Shown: positions 7,351-16,878 of the stretch, in pieces
Layout of the letters: each line of letters begins with the position of its first letter
Numbering within the stretch: position 1 is the first letter of the stretch
Assembly (NCBI RefSeq): GCF_007990935.1
Contig: NZ_BJXJ01000020.1
Span: 21,151-85,150 of the forward strand
Direction: 5' to 3'
Length of the DNA stretch: 64,000 bases
DNA from: Vibrio sagamiensis NBRC 104589
GTDB lineage: Bacteria > Pseudomonadota > Gammaproteobacteria > Enterobacterales > Vibrionaceae
The notes under the pieces: model-generated
The model's database searches: none
The model's input: only the letters and a program-made list of their open reading frames with translations
Told to the model about the DNA's origin: nothing
Made by a program: the position numbers and the translations under genes

Positions 7351-8055
7351 ATGAATAATTACAGATTACACAGCTTTCTTCTTCTTAGCTCCTTGGCCTT
7401 GTCTGGGTGTAGCTCTATTGGCAGCCTTTTCTCTTCTGATTCTACTCATGATGGGATAAAGAGTGTTAAAAGTGCAGATGCAGCATCGATAGCAACATGG
7501 GTGGATAACAGTATTCTTATGCCAGTTGGATTATCTGTCAAAGACGATAATCCGCGTTACTTAACTGGCTCTGCTGATCTTAATCACGATGGAAGTGCGG
7601 AACATATTGTGCTGATGCAAGAGCCTTACTTCTGTGGTAGTGGTGGATGTGTGGCTTACATATTTGATAATGTAGGTCATGTGATCAACCGAATGACGAT
7701 AACAAGAACACCGATACTGATTGCTGAAACTCGTTCAAATGGATGGCAAGATTTTATTGTATGGAGTAACGGTGCTTATCGTAAGATGAGTTTTAATGGT
7801 CAATCTTATCCAAATAATCCATCAACACAACCAACGGTGATAAGAGAGACTTCTGCTGCGATTGCAAATGTGATGGCGACAGAAGTTTACCAGCAAGATG
7901 GCTACGATATTATGCCATTGGATCAAACGATGCTTTGGACTCCGGATTATGTCTATCACTTCACTTTTAAACACCATGGTGAGCCACAAAGTCTTTACCA
8001 CGCAACTGTGAATATGAAAACCAATCATGTCGATATTGAATCGACGCCAAAGTAA
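7351..8055 (+). CDS. Outer-membrane lipoprotein, hypothetical
   Basis: The 234-aa protein has a lipoprotein signal ending LSGC (lipobox, Cys at about residue 20) followed by serine-rich linker residues, so it is lipidated and probably sorted to the outer membrane. The middle contains DLNHDGSAEHIVL, an FG-GAP/calcium-loop-like strand pattern often seen in integrin-like repeats, and a GSGGC loop. No enzyme motif is seen. It is convergent with fruA and ends at a shared hairpin. It looks like a conserved core gene of unknown function. Confidence 0.75.
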   Translation: MNNYRLHSFLLLSSLALSGCSSIGSLFSSDSTHDGIKSVKSADAASIATWVDNSILMPVGLSVKDDNPRYLTGSADLNHDGSAEHIVLMQEPYFCGSGGCVAYIFDNVGHVINRMTITRTPILIAETRSNGWQDFIVWSNGAYRKMSFNGQSYPNNPSTQPTVIRETSAAIANVMATEVYQQDGYDIMPLDQTMLWTPDYVYHFTFKHHGEPQSLYHATVNMKTNHVDIESTPK

Positions 8056-8068
8056 TAACGCAAATGAA

Positions 8069-8095
8069 GAGGGGACTTGAAATCCCCTCGTTTTT
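8069..8095 (+). terminator. Rho-independent terminator between lipoprotein gene and fruA
   Basis: A GAGGGGA/TCCCCTC stem is followed by GTTTTT. It serves the plus-strand lipoprotein gene and may also help end fruA, which is convergent. Confidence 0.8.
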
Positions 8096-8099
8096 AGTT

Positions 8100-9824
8100 T
8101 TACTTTTGGGCGCAGTTCACTAGCTTATTGTTAGACTTGATTTTTAATAACCCGTACATTGCTCCAGTGGCTAAACTCCCAGCACTAATTGCTCCTAAAT
8201 AGGGTAAAACTGGTGAGATTGCATTAGGGATTAATAAAACAAATAACCCACCATGAGGGGCCATTAAGTTTACTCCAAATAACATAGATAGTGCTCCAGC
8301 GACTGCACTGCCTACCATACAAGCAGGAATAACTCTGAAAGGATCTTTGGCAGCAAAAGGGATCACGCCTTCAGAAATAAAACACAGCCCGAGTAAAAAA
8401 GACGCTTTGCCTGCTTCTCGCTCGCTTTTGTTGAAACAAGGTTTAGCAAGTTGCGTAGCAATACCCATTCCTACTGCGGGGACCATACCAGCCGCCATTA
8501 TTGCCGCCATAGGAGCGTATGTTTGAGAAGCCAATAAACCCACACCAAATGCATACGCAGTTTTATTAACTGGACCTCCTAAATCAAATCCCATCATTGC
8601 ACCCAAGACAAGCCCAAGTAAAACAGCATTGCTTGAGCTCAGATTATCGAGAAAATGAGTTAATTCATTCATTAAACCGGCAATAGGATGGCCAATGATA
8701 TAAATCATACTCAGGCCAGTAATGAGCGTTGCGACAAAAGGAATGATCAACACAGGCTTCAGAGTATCTAAAACATACGGAAGTGATATTTTTTCAGCAA
8801 GGAATTTTGCGCTATAACCTGCGATAAAGCCAGCAGCGATACCTCCAAGGAAGCCAGCTCCTATTGAATGTGCTAGCATACCACCTACCATACCGGGGGC
8901 TAAGCCAGGTCTATCCGCGATGGAGTAAGCAATAAAACCGGCAAGTACTGGTATCATAAGTTCCAGAGCGGCATCACCACCGATCGTCATGAGGGCTGAT
9001 GCCAGAGTGCCTTCTTGTTTAAACGCTTCAATTCCAAACATAAAAGATAGTGCGATTAAAATGCCACCCGCTACTACGACAGGGAGCATGTACGATACGC
9101 CTGTCATGAGATGTTTATTGATGCTTGCTTCTATCCTAGGAGATTTTGTAGAGCAATCTTCTGTATTAGAAGGCATATATATTTCTGCTTGTTTGAGAGC
9201 ATTATTGACCTCGTCACTTGGGTTACTCAAGACAAGGTTGGTGGTGGTGAAATACAATTTTTTACCATGAAATCGAGTCAATGGGACATCAATATCTGCA
9301 GCAATGATGACGAGATCGGCTTGCTCGATTTCTTTTGGCAATAAGGTTTGCTTAGTACCAATAGAACCTCGTGTTTCTATTCGTATATGGTCGCCTCTAC
9401 GTCTGCATTCTTCTTCTAGGGCTTCTGCCGTCATAAATGTGTTAGAAATCCCGGTTGGGCAAGAAGTGACCGCTACAATTTTTTTGCTGGTGGGAGTTGA
9501 GGTTGCTTCTAATAAAATTGCGGTATTAGCCACTGCCGTCTGTAGGAAAAAAGTCGCATCCTGTATAACAGAGCTAATCTCAGATTGATAAATTTGCTTG
9601 CCAACAAATCGAGAGGTATCAATAGCAACGTCAGAGGCAATGATCACTACTTCAGCTTGTGCAATATCAGTCTCAGTCAAAATTTGTGGTTGAATGAGGT
9701 TTGTCTGACATTCGATTTTTACATGCCAACCTAATTTAGCGGCTGCTTGTTCTAGCAGGCCGGCTGCAAGTATGCTATTTGCTATCCCGCTTGGGCAAGC
9801 AGTAATGATCACAATGTTTTTCAT
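8100..9824 (-). CDS. fruA: PTS fructose transporter subunit IIB'BC
   Basis: FruA imports fructose across the inner membrane and phosphorylates it to fructose 1-phosphate. From the chosen ATG (MKNIVIITACPSG) the protein is 574 aa, close to the E. coli length. A first IIB-like domain has C10 in ITACPSG; the second IIB has C122 in TSCPTG, the expected phosphocysteine; about residues 235-560 form the multi-helix IIC channel with GGPVNK. A longer frame to 9944 exists but would overlap fruK, and AGGGA precedes the chosen ATG. The gene is the last of the fruBKA operon, 34 bp after fruK. Confidence 0.95.
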   Translation of the reverse strand: MKNIVIITACPSGIANSILAAGLLEQAAAKLGWHVKIECQTNLIQPQILTETDIAQAEVVIIASDVAIDTSRFVGKQIYQSEISSVIQDATFFLQTAVANTAILLEATSTPTSKKIVAVTSCPTGISNTFMTAEALEEECRRRGDHIRIETRGSIGTKQTLLPKEIEQADLVIIAADIDVPLTRFHGKKLYFTTTNLVLSNPSDEVNNALKQAEIYMPSNTEDCSTKSPRIEASINKHLMTGVSYMLPVVVAGGILIALSFMFGIEAFKQEGTLASALMTIGGDAALELMIPVLAGFIAYSIADRPGLAPGMVGGMLAHSIGAGFLGGIAAGFIAGYSAKFLAEKISLPYVLDTLKPVLIIPFVATLITGLSMIYIIGHPIAGLMNELTHFLDNLSSSNAVLLGLVLGAMMGFDLGGPVNKTAYAFGVGLLASQTYAPMAAIMAAGMVPAVGMGIATQLAKPCFNKSEREAGKASFLLGLCFISEGVIPFAAKDPFRVIPACMVGSAVAGALSMLFGVNLMAPHGGLFVLLIPNAISPVLPYLGAISAGSLATGAMYGLLKIKSNNKLVNCAQK

Positions 9825-9858
9825 ATTCCCTCGTAGAAAGTCGCTTGTCTTAAATTTT

Positions 9859-10839
9859 TTAAAGTAGGTGATCTGCGGAGAGGTGACTAACTTGAGTTTG
9901 TTCAAGAATAAATTTAAGTTCATTTTGGGATGTGAATCCGACACCTATTTGCGTTACAGCCAGTGCAGAAAGAGCGGTCGCAAAACGTAACAGCTTGATG
10001 GGTTCCATGGATTGTATATGCCCCCAGCAGATTCCTGCGACTAAGGAATCCCCGGCTCCAACGGTACTTACTACTGGAATCACGGGAGGTTGAGCATAGA
10101 GATACTCGTCTTTAATACGCCATATCACTCCTAATGATCCCATCGAAACTATAGTGTTTTTTATTCCAGTATGGCTTAGTTGATTTATTCCTTCTATACA
10201 GGCTTGTTTAGTGTCAAGCTCTCGACCTAAGTATTCCCCCAGCTCTTCATGGTTTGGTTTGATCAGCCAAGGTGTCGCCTTAATGCCCTCTGCTAGAGCT
10301 GATTTACTGCTATCAAACATGACTTTCTTGCCATTTATGCCTAGATGTTCAATCCAGATTGCCAATTGTGTTGGGCATACTCCCGCAGGTAGGCTGCCCG
10401 AAAAAACAAAATAATCATGATTGGACATAAGTTGATATAAAGTGTTCTCAAATTGAGCAATAGAGTCTTTTGAAATTTGTAAACCAGGGAAATTAATTTC
10501 ACTCACTTGCCCATTGTCTTCGACTAGCTTGACATTAATACGTGTGTCGCCAGCAACACGAATAAAGGCATCAGTGACATTCAATTGATTAAATAACTGT
10601 TCAAAAGGCTCTGTGTTATTTTGACCTAAAAAGCCTGTAACGGTAACTTCTGCTCCTAGCTGTGCGAGGACTTTGGCAACATTAATTCCTTTACCAGCTG
10701 CATGAAAATGACTTTCATTGATGATATTCACGTTGCCTACATTGAGAGTATCCAAAGACCCAGTGAGATCTAACGCAGGGTTAAGAGTGACGGTGACGAC
10801 TTTTTTAGTCGAAGTATTTGGTGTTGTTTGGCAAATCAT
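9859..10839 (-). CDS. fruK: 1-phosphofructokinase
   Basis: FruK phosphorylates fructose 1-phosphate to fructose 1,6-bisphosphate. The 326-aa protein is a PfkB/ribokinase-fold sugar kinase, with TLNPALD near the N-terminus, GKGINVAKVL substrate-binding motif and the C-terminal VGAGDSLVAG signature carrying the catalytic Asp. The start overlaps the end of fruB by 4 nt, so the two are translationally coupled. It acts between FruB phosphotransfer and glycolysis. The first about 12 residues before VVTVTLNPA are a non-conserved extension. Confidence 0.95.
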   Translation of the reverse strand: MICQTTPNTSTKKVVTVTLNPALDLTGSLDTLNVGNVNIINESHFHAAGKGINVAKVLAQLGAEVTVTGFLGQNNTEPFEQLFNQLNVTDAFIRVAGDTRINVKLVEDNGQVSEINFPGLQISKDSIAQFENTLYQLMSNHDYFVFSGSLPAGVCPTQLAIWIEHLGINGKKVMFDSSKSALAEGIKATPWLIKPNHEELGEYLGRELDTKQACIEGINQLSHTGIKNTIVSMGSLGVIWRIKDEYLYAQPPVIPVVSTVGAGDSLVAGICWGHIQSMEPIKLLRFATALSALAVTQIGVGFTSQNELKFILEQTQVSHLSADHLL

Positions 10840-12026
10840 GGTGGTGTTCCTATTCGATCGGCAAGTCCTGAAGTCATAACTTTACCAATAGATTCGATCG
10901 CTTGTTCTGCATCTTGCCCATTTGCAATAAATGTAAGATGGTGTCCTTTTTTTACTCCGAGAGAAAGAACCTTGATCAAGCTTTTTGCGTTAACTGTTTT
11001 GCTATCGTTATTGAGGTTAGTAACGTGAATGATTGAGCGAAACTTACGAGCTTCTGCCACGAGCTTTGTGTCTGGCCGAGTATGCAGCCCGTGTTTGTTT
11101 TTTACGACAAAAGTTGCACTTCTGGAGTGATTCTTTTCTCTGGACAATGTTTTCTGGGAACAGAAAAGTGACAATAGTTGTTCATCATTTGCATTCAGCA
11201 GAAGCGAATGATTCTGTTCAAAAATAAGAGTAGAAATAACATCTAGAAACTTCTTATGGTTACAACTGTTTGCAGCAAAGGCGATTAATGCTTTGACCGT
11301 TTGGTTTTTGTAGGTAAACGACTGTTGACTAGTAATCAATGCAAATCCTGTTTGTATGACATGCTTATTGGTGCCAATAATCCATATCCCTTTACCTAAA
11401 GGGGATGGTATTTGTGATGTCAATTCTGAGGTAAATATTGAGTCACCACACCCTTTATTTTTTAGTAAGCCTGCTGCCGCTGCAATGAGCTCAACCATGT
11501 TGGTGGTAGGAAAATTTTTCTGAATTAGACTTTTATCAAATAGAATATCTCGTTGATTATTGCCTTGAAAAAGTTCAATCACGTCCTGTTTATTGCTTAA
11601 GGTTCGAATCTTTTGCTGAATAGCCTCGCTACCAAGCACTCTTGTAAGCTGCTTTAAAATATCTAAATGTTCATCAGAATTAGCGGTGATACCAATCACG
11701 ATGTATACAGCATGACCATTATCCCATTCAACACCTTCTGGGTAGTGGTGTATGACGACAGAAGTTTCTTTTACTAGGTTTCTCGTAGAAAGGGTTCCGT
11801 GAGGTATAGCAATGCCTTTACCTAAATAGGTTGAACACTGAGCTTCACGTTTTAGCATGGCATTAATATAGAAAGATTCGACAGCCCCTTTGGAAACAAG
11901 AGAATGGCCGATCTGCTTTATTGCATCACATTTGTTTTCTGCATTTTGATTAAGAAATATGTCACTTTCGTTTAATTTGAGCATGGAAATTTCAACGCCT
12001 AAAGGTTTTATTTTTTTTTTGCTCAT
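10836..12026 (-). CDS. fruB: Fructose PTS EIIA-M-HPr multiphosphoryl protein (DTP)
   Basis: FruB carries phosphate from enzyme I to FruA. The N-terminal EIIA domain has the phospho-histidine in GIAIPHGT (H76); a middle M domain follows; the C-terminal HPr domain has its histidine in HGLHTRPD (H315) and a KSL serine region typical of HPr. The frame gives 396 aa. An internal ATG at 11984 (MLKLNESDIF) matches the usual FruB N-terminus better, so the true protein may be 382 aa; neither start has a clear Shine-Dalgarno sequence. First gene of fruBKA. No fruR/cra regulator is adjacent in this window. Confidence 0.93.
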   Translation of the reverse strand: MSKKKIKPLGVEISMLKLNESDIFLNQNAENKCDAIKQIGHSLVSKGAVESFYINAMLKREAQCSTYLGKGIAIPHGTLSTRNLVKETSVVIHHYPEGVEWDNGHAVYIVIGITANSDEHLDILKQLTRVLGSEAIQQKIRTLSNKQDVIELFQGNNQRDILFDKSLIQKNFPTTNMVELIAAAAGLLKNKGCGDSIFTSELTSQIPSPLGKGIWIIGTNKHVIQTGFALITSQQSFTYKNQTVKALIAFAANSCNHKKFLDVISTLIFEQNHSLLLNANDEQLLSLFCSQKTLSREKNHSRSATFVVKNKHGLHTRPDTKLVAEARKFRSIIHVTNLNNDSKTVNAKSLIKVLSLGVKKGHHLTFIANGQDAEQAIESIGKVMTSGLADRIGTPP

Positions 12027-12377
12027 TAATAAGTCACTTTGACGGAGTCCGTTTCATTGATTGAGTCGTAGCAAGATAATTATGTCGTAAGAAAATTTCG
12101 TCATACAAACATCTCATCATAACAATTTTGCTTAACTAGCAATATTGTACCTTAGTGATATTGTTTTTTGAGCTCAGTTAATATAGTTCAAGGAAGGCGT
12201 ATATTGGATTTTTTATTTTTTAAATTCAATGCGTTAGATTATCAAAGTGTGGTTAGTTTGATAAACTACACATAATTCGGTTAAGTTGATGATATGAGAT
12301 AAATTAAAAGATTTCTAGGTGAATAATAATTCCGTGTTTGTGTTCTAAAATTGTTTTTATTATGTTAATAGTCATGT
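12027..12377. promoter_or_regulatory. fruBKA upstream region
   Basis: This 351-bp gap must hold the fruBKA promoter. On the minus strand TGAAACGGA (about 12046-12054) resembles one half of a FruR/Cra operator (TGAAACG..), about 20 bases before the fruB start; the other half is poor. No ORF is visible. The operator call is tentative. Confidence 0.35.
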
Positions 12378-13343
12378 TTAAATATAAATTTCTGCAGTAA
12401 GTGCAACAAACCCATGATCGCTGGCATATTTATCTTGTTCAAAGCAAGGATTAATTAAATGCTTGTCGCTAACTTTATAATCAATGACTTGAGCAATGCT
12501 TCTATCATCAGTTGGGCAGAACTCTTGAGATAAAATAATGTAATCCAGCACGTTACCTGTACCGAAATGATAGTGTGTTGCCGGCCTGTCCTTTGTGGGA
12601 GGAGGAGCTTGCAACGCCCATCCATCATATAACTGTAATTCTTGCTTTAGGCTGTCATGGTTATTGGTTAACAGAACCTGAGTTACGCTATTCTCAGAAA
12701 TAGGTTGGTTCATGTCCCCTAATAGGATAGTCGGCATGGGTCGACTGGCATATTTAATCTGCATTGCATGCCTTAACATCGCAGCTTCCCATCCACGCTG
12801 CTGGGTAGAAAGCCAACGTGCCAGAGGGTGGGAGGAAAGCTCCTGTTGGCTGGCCTCCGCAGGGCGTTGTGATTTGAGATGGGTAACATAGACCGCCATA
12901 TGGCCCAGTCGAGGATGCACAACCTGCGCGCAAAGTGGTAGGCGACTAAAAGTGGGAGCCTGAAAATCCCCATAGGCTTTTAGCGCAGGCTCATCGATAG
13001 TTACAGGGTAACATTTTTCAATCGGAAATCGTGACGCAATGGCGACAACAGGTCGACTATAAATATAATCGGATTCAACATGCGGAGTGTCCACACTGGC
13101 AAAGTAGGGGTAGCCGATATCGTTAAAAAACGTACGTGTTTGCTCAATACTAAAAACTTCTTGCAGACCTATGATATCAGGGTTCAATTTTTCAATCTGC
13201 TGCTGAGTCCAGTTTAGTTTACCTTGCCAATCTTGATGCGAATATATGTTTTCGAAGTCGTAGAATGCATTTGGCGGCTCAAGGAAGTTAAGTAAATTGG
13301 CAGTGGCAAAAGTAATACGCTTTAGTGGGGGCGATGCGCTCAT
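12378..13343 (-). CDS. Endonuclease/exonuclease/phosphatase family protein
   Basis: This 321-aa protein has the EEP (DNase I-like) fold signature: ANLLNF near the start, PDIIGLQEVF with the metal-binding Glu, THLKSQRP in the centre, LLGDMNQP with catalytic Asp/Asn, and SDHGFVAL at the C-terminus. These are Mg-dependent phosphodiesterases or phosphatases acting on nucleic acids, phosphoinositides or other phosphoesters; the substrate cannot be told from sequence. There is no signal peptide, so it is cytoplasmic. It stands alone between fruBKA and the S4 gene. Confidence 0.85.
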   Translation of the reverse strand: MSASPPLKRITFATANLLNFLEPPNAFYDFENIYSHQDWQGKLNWTQQQIEKLNPDIIGLQEVFSIEQTRTFFNDIGYPYFASVDTPHVESDYIYSRPVVAIASRFPIEKCYPVTIDEPALKAYGDFQAPTFSRLPLCAQVVHPRLGHMAVYVTHLKSQRPAEASQQELSSHPLARWLSTQQRGWEAAMLRHAMQIKYASRPMPTILLGDMNQPISENSVTQVLLTNNHDSLKQELQLYDGWALQAPPPTKDRPATHYHFGTGNVLDYIILSQEFCPTDDRSIAQVIDYKVSDKHLINPCFEQDKYASDHGFVALTAEIYI

Positions 13344-13508
13344 TTTCAGTCAGTTAGATTGAGTATATGACTAAAATATACACCTTGTTGTAGGTGAGAG
13401 CTAGCTTGGTGATGATTTAAAAAGCAACATAATGTGATATTAAGTTAACGTTTCTATTTTTGGCTATTCCGTTTACACTGCGACCGTCATAAAGTAAGAG
13501 TGGATAAG

Positions 13509-14054
13509 ATGAACCAAGATTACCAAAACGAAATAGACTCGCAAGATGAAGAAATTGAAATTGAAGCTATTGGCATTGAAGTTGATGCGCATCCAATCGA
13601 GTTATACAAACTCTTCAAAATTGCCAATTTAGTCAGTGGCGGTGGGGAAGCCAAACATGTAATCGATGAAGGCTACGTTGCGGTCAATGGAGAGCTAGAA
13701 ACTCGTAAACGTCGTAAAATGTACGATGGTGACTTTTTTGAATTTAATCAAGAATATTATGTGGTTATTTGTGAAGCTCCAGTGACAGAAACCACTGAGC
13801 AAAAAGCAGAGAAAAAACTCAAAAAGGAGCAAGCTTCTCGACAGAAGAAGAAGGCCGCAAAGTCCCATAAATCAAAAATGACCAACCCTAAACCGTCTGG
13901 CCCACAGTCGACAGGTCGAAAAGCGGCAGACAAACAGCGCCGTGAGCAAAGTAGCGCTCAGCCTCAATCTACGCATAAAAACAAACAAGGCAAAAAAACA
14001 TCGGAATCGGTTAGAGACCCGAAAAGCGGTCGTAATAGCATTGACTTTTTCTAA
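13509..14054 (+). CDS. S4-domain RNA-binding protein
   Basis: The protein (181 aa from the ATG at 13509, three more from GTG at 13500) has an acidic N-terminus, then one S4 domain of the YbcJ type (about residues 25-85: IELYKLFKIANLVSGGGEAK, GYVAVNGE, ETRKRRK), then a long K/Q/S-rich basic tail. S4 domains bind structured RNA, often rRNA. The tail is low complexity and probably disordered. GGA 5 bases before the ATG favours the 13509 start. Likely a ribosome-related core protein; exact role unknown. Confidence 0.8.
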   Translation: MNQDYQNEIDSQDEEIEIEAIGIEVDAHPIELYKLFKIANLVSGGGEAKHVIDEGYVAVNGELETRKRRKMYDGDFFEFNQEYYVVICEAPVTETTEQKAEKKLKKEQASRQKKKAAKSHKSKMTNPKPSGPQSTGRKAADKQRREQSSAQPQSTHKNKQGKKTSESVRDPKSGRNSIDFF

Positions 14055-14091
14055 TCGGGTGCCTGTTTTATCAAACCGAATTAATTTTACG

Positions 14092-14130
14092 CGCAATAAT
14101 TTAATGTTCGCTCTGATGTAAATTATTGCG
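14092..14130. terminator. Convergent hairpin between S4 gene and ABC permease
   Basis: A perfect 12-bp stem (CGCAATAATTTA/TAAATTATTGCG) with a 15-nt loop overlaps the 3' end of the minus-strand permease. It has no clear T-tract, but the position suggests transcript-end processing or termination for both genes. Confidence 0.5.
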
Positions 14131-15025
14131 TGCGCTTCTCTATTTGTTTGAATAGGTAAGACAAAAAGAAGCAAAGTAAAAAGTAAGCCAAGCCTACGAT
14201 TAGCCACACTTCAAAAATAAACCCAGACGAGTTAGCCATTTCTGTACCAACGAAAGTCATCTCTTGAATTGAAATCAATGAAACAATAGAAGTATCTTTA
14301 ACTAACGAGATGGTTTGTCCTGCCAAAGCGGGGCTAATGGCTTTGAATACTTGTGGCGCAATCACCTTGCGATAGGTTACCCAGCGAGATAATCCAAGAG
14401 ATTGGCATGCCTCCCACTGTCCTTTATCTATTCCTTGTAATCCAGCTCGAACAATTTCGGCAATATAAGCCGATGACAGTAAGCCGATACAAAACACGCC
14501 TGAGAGTAAGTTTTCCCACAAATTCGCAGGGCCAAACAAGAATGCTTGTAATGTGGAAATCTCACCTGAGTGTTGACGTAGAATAGATTCAAGACCAAGC
14601 AAAGGAATGATTTGGTTCGAGATAAAAAAATAAAAGATAAACACAAATACGAGAGGGGGAATATTTCTTACTAACTGAATAAAGCCCGTGGCTGGCAATC
14701 TCAGCCAAGAAGAATGAGAAAATCGAGCTAGGCCGATCAAAACGCCGAACAATACTGCAAAGGCTAAGCCCCACAGGCTCAAACGAAGGGTCGCGATTAA
14801 ACCTTGAAAAAAATAAGGTATCCCGCCATTTTGTGTCGGGGTGAAAAGTAAATCGATGGTTTCACGCCATTGCCAGATATAGTTAATTCCGACCGTTGAA
14901 CGCTGAATGAACCACAAAACGGCAACGGTACAAATCAGTAATAGACACCAATCAAGGCCATTGAGGCGTTTAAAAAGTGTGTTGGACTGAGGCGGCTGTT
15001 GGTGGACGGGGTAAGAACGATTCAC
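14123..15025 (-). CDS. Polar amino acid ABC transporter permease
   Basis: This 300-aa inner-membrane permease is of the HisMQ/GlnP family. It has about five to six TM helices and a cytoplasmic EAA-type loop (residues about 200-235: EACQSLGLSRWVTYRKVIAPQ) that contacts the ATPase. The N-terminus carries a longer hydrophilic leader than its partner. It is the last gene of the operon ATPase-permease-binding protein-permease, separated from the binding-protein gene by 180 bp containing a strong hairpin. Substrate is probably a polar or basic amino acid; it cannot be named. Confidence 0.88.
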   Translation of the reverse strand: MNRSYPVHQQPPQSNTLFKRLNGLDWCLLLICTVAVLWFIQRSTVGINYIWQWRETIDLLFTPTQNGGIPYFFQGLIATLRLSLWGLAFAVLFGVLIGLARFSHSSWLRLPATGFIQLVRNIPPLVFVFIFYFFISNQIIPLLGLESILRQHSGEISTLQAFLFGPANLWENLLSGVFCIGLLSSAYIAEIVRAGLQGIDKGQWEACQSLGLSRWVTYRKVIAPQVFKAISPALAGQTISLVKDTSIVSLISIQEMTFVGTEMANSSGFIFEVWLIVGLAYFLLCFFLSYLFKQIEKRTQ

Positions 15026-15053
15026 ATCAAGTTCCTTGTGCGTTTAATGCATT

Positions 15054-15083
15054 CGATCTACTTTACGGGCATAAAGTAGATCG
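15054..15083 (-). promoter_or_regulatory. Intercistronic hairpin after the binding-protein gene
   Basis: A perfect 12-bp inverted repeat (CGATCTACTTTA/TAAAGTAGATCG, 6-nt loop) lies between the binding-protein stop and the downstream permease start. Such structures often protect the binding-protein mRNA and lower expression of the distal gene. Confidence 0.6.
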
Positions 15084-15205
15084 AGCTATTTATCTTTTGT
15101 TTATTTGTTACTTATAACTAGATACAGAATACTTAAGCCCCCAAGCTTGTTACGTTTATTTGGGGATTTAAAGTTAAGCGCTTCAGGTCAAACTCTAAAA
15201 TACAA

Positions 15206-16069
15206 TTACTTAGCCTTAGCTATCTGGTCTTGCCAATCTAAAGTCGAGAACCAATATTCATAACGTTCATCGAGCCAACCATCTTGAGTTCGTGCTTCAA
15301 TCCATTGATTAAAGAAAGCTTGTTTGTCTTCCTCTCCCAGACGGACGGCAAAGGCCTCATTACCTTTGGATAAGCGTTCACTGAATGGCAAAAAGAGCTT
15401 GTTGGCATGTTTCACTGATTCGTGCTCAGGCTTAGGACTCGAGGCGATAACGGCATGAGCATTACCGTTAAGAACCTCTTGGAAAGCTTGGGCCTCATCA
15501 TCGAATTGAAGAATCTTGGCTTTAGGAAAATTCTCCCTAGCGACTTGGACGGTATAAGCGCCTCGACGAGCCGCAATTTTCACTCGGCGAGAGTTAAAAT
15601 CAGAAAACTCATTGAAACCCTCGGCCAGCTTTTTATTGGCGGCGACTTGTACACCTGAGTGTGAATAAGGCTTGGTAAATAGAACGCTTTTGGATCGTTC
15701 CGGTGTAATTGACATCCCTCCAATAATGACATCAAACTTCTTAGCTAATAGAGCAGGGATGATGCCATCCCATGCAGTCGGAACAAATTCAACTTTTAAG
15801 CCTGTATCAGCGGCTAAGCGTTTAGCGACATCAACTTCAAAGCCAATCAGTTCACCTTGTTTATTTCGCATAGCCCATGGAACAAACGTCGACATACCTA
15901 CTCGTAATATGCCACGCTTTTTAATTTCATCAAGGTTCGGGGTGTTCTTTCCATCATTGCTTATTGCTGGAGAGGCAGAACTTAGTGTTGCAGTGTTTGC
16001 CGTTACTATAGAAGGTAAGGCTAAACTCAAGCCGAACAGCGCGGTTATTGCGGTTTTAAAAATAGTCAT
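15206..16069 (-). CDS. Amino acid ABC transporter substrate-binding protein
   Basis: This 287-aa periplasmic binding protein (SBP_bac_3 family) has a signal peptide (about residues 1-24, ending VTANT). The mature part shows LRVGMSTFVPWAMRN, GFEVDVAKRLA and DVIIGGMSITPERSK, the ligand-pocket motifs of the lysine/arginine/ornithine-glutamine class, including the conserved R in TPERSK. It captures the amino acid and delivers it to the two permeases encoded on either side. It lies 9 bp after the upstream permease gene. Ligand specificity is not decided. Confidence 0.9.
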   Translation of the reverse strand: MTIFKTAITALFGLSLALPSIVTANTATLSSASPAISNDGKNTPNLDEIKKRGILRVGMSTFVPWAMRNKQGELIGFEVDVAKRLAADTGLKVEFVPTAWDGIIPALLAKKFDVIIGGMSITPERSKSVLFTKPYSHSGVQVAANKKLAEGFNEFSDFNSRRVKIAARRGAYTVQVARENFPKAKILQFDDEAQAFQEVLNGNAHAVIASSPKPEHESVKHANKLFLPFSERLSKGNEAFAVRLGEEDKQAFFNQWIEARTQDGWLDERYEYWFSTLDWQDQIAKAK

Positions 16070-16078
16070 AGAGATTCC

Positions 16079-16876
16079 TTATGGTTTACGCCAACTGGCT
16101 CCTAATTTATGTTCGAGTAATGCTGAAATAGCTGACAGTGTAAGCGTCAGAACAAGGTAAATAGCCGCGACTGTAAACCACACTTCGAAAGGCATTGCAG
16201 TTTCTGAAACGATATTTCGTGCTTGTGTTGTCAGATCAAAAATAGCCATAACGCTGACGATGGACGAGTTTTTTACCAATGACACGACTTCGTTGGTTAA
16301 GGCGGGTAATGTACGTTGCAAAACCTGCGGCATAATGACGGTTTTGTATGTGTGGAACGAAGATAAGCCAAGGGTTTTTGCCGCTTCAAATTGGCCTTTT
16401 GAAATGCTATTTAAACCCGCTCGAAGAATTTCTGCGGTATAAGCTCCCTGAAACAAAGACAAGGCAAGAACGGCAGTACTAAACCGATCTAAACTAAGCA
16501 TCGGGCCAAACACAAAATAAAGCAGATAAACTTGAACAAGCAAAGGGGTATTACGTATGAGCTCAACATAAGCACTTCCGATGGCTCTTCCTATAATAGA
16601 GTGGCTTAACCGTAATAGTGCAGTAATGAAGCCTATCACGAGAGTAAAACATAAGCTTAATGCTGAGAGTCTAATTGTCACCATCACGCCATCTAAAAGC
16701 TCAGCTGGCCACCATTGTCCATCTTCATAGAAAGCGATGTAATCTGGAATGCGATCCCATTGCCATTGGTAGCCCATTGCTTGAGCACCAGATTCAAGCA
16801 CCCATACGATGCCAAACAATAAGATAGTAATCTGAATGAGTGCTTGCAGTACAGGCTTGAATAAACGATAAACCAT
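16079..16876 (-). CDS. Polar amino acid ABC transporter permease
   Basis: This 265-aa HisMQ-family permease has about five TM helices and the EAA loop FEAAKTLGLSSFHTYKTVI near residue 185. It forms a heterodimeric channel with the second permease (14123-15025). The gene begins 2 bp after the ATPase stop, so it is tightly coupled in the operon. Confidence 0.9.
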   Translation of the reverse strand: MVYRLFKPVLQALIQITILLFGIVWVLESGAQAMGYQWQWDRIPDYIAFYEDGQWWPAELLDGVMVTIRLSALSLCFTLVIGFITALLRLSHSIIGRAIGSAYVELIRNTPLLVQVYLLYFVFGPMLSLDRFSTAVLALSLFQGAYTAEILRAGLNSISKGQFEAAKTLGLSSFHTYKTVIMPQVLQRTLPALTNEVVSLVKNSSIVSVMAIFDLTTQARNIVSETAMPFEVWFTVAAIYLVLTLTLSAISALLEHKLGASWRKP

Positions 16877-16878
16877 GC

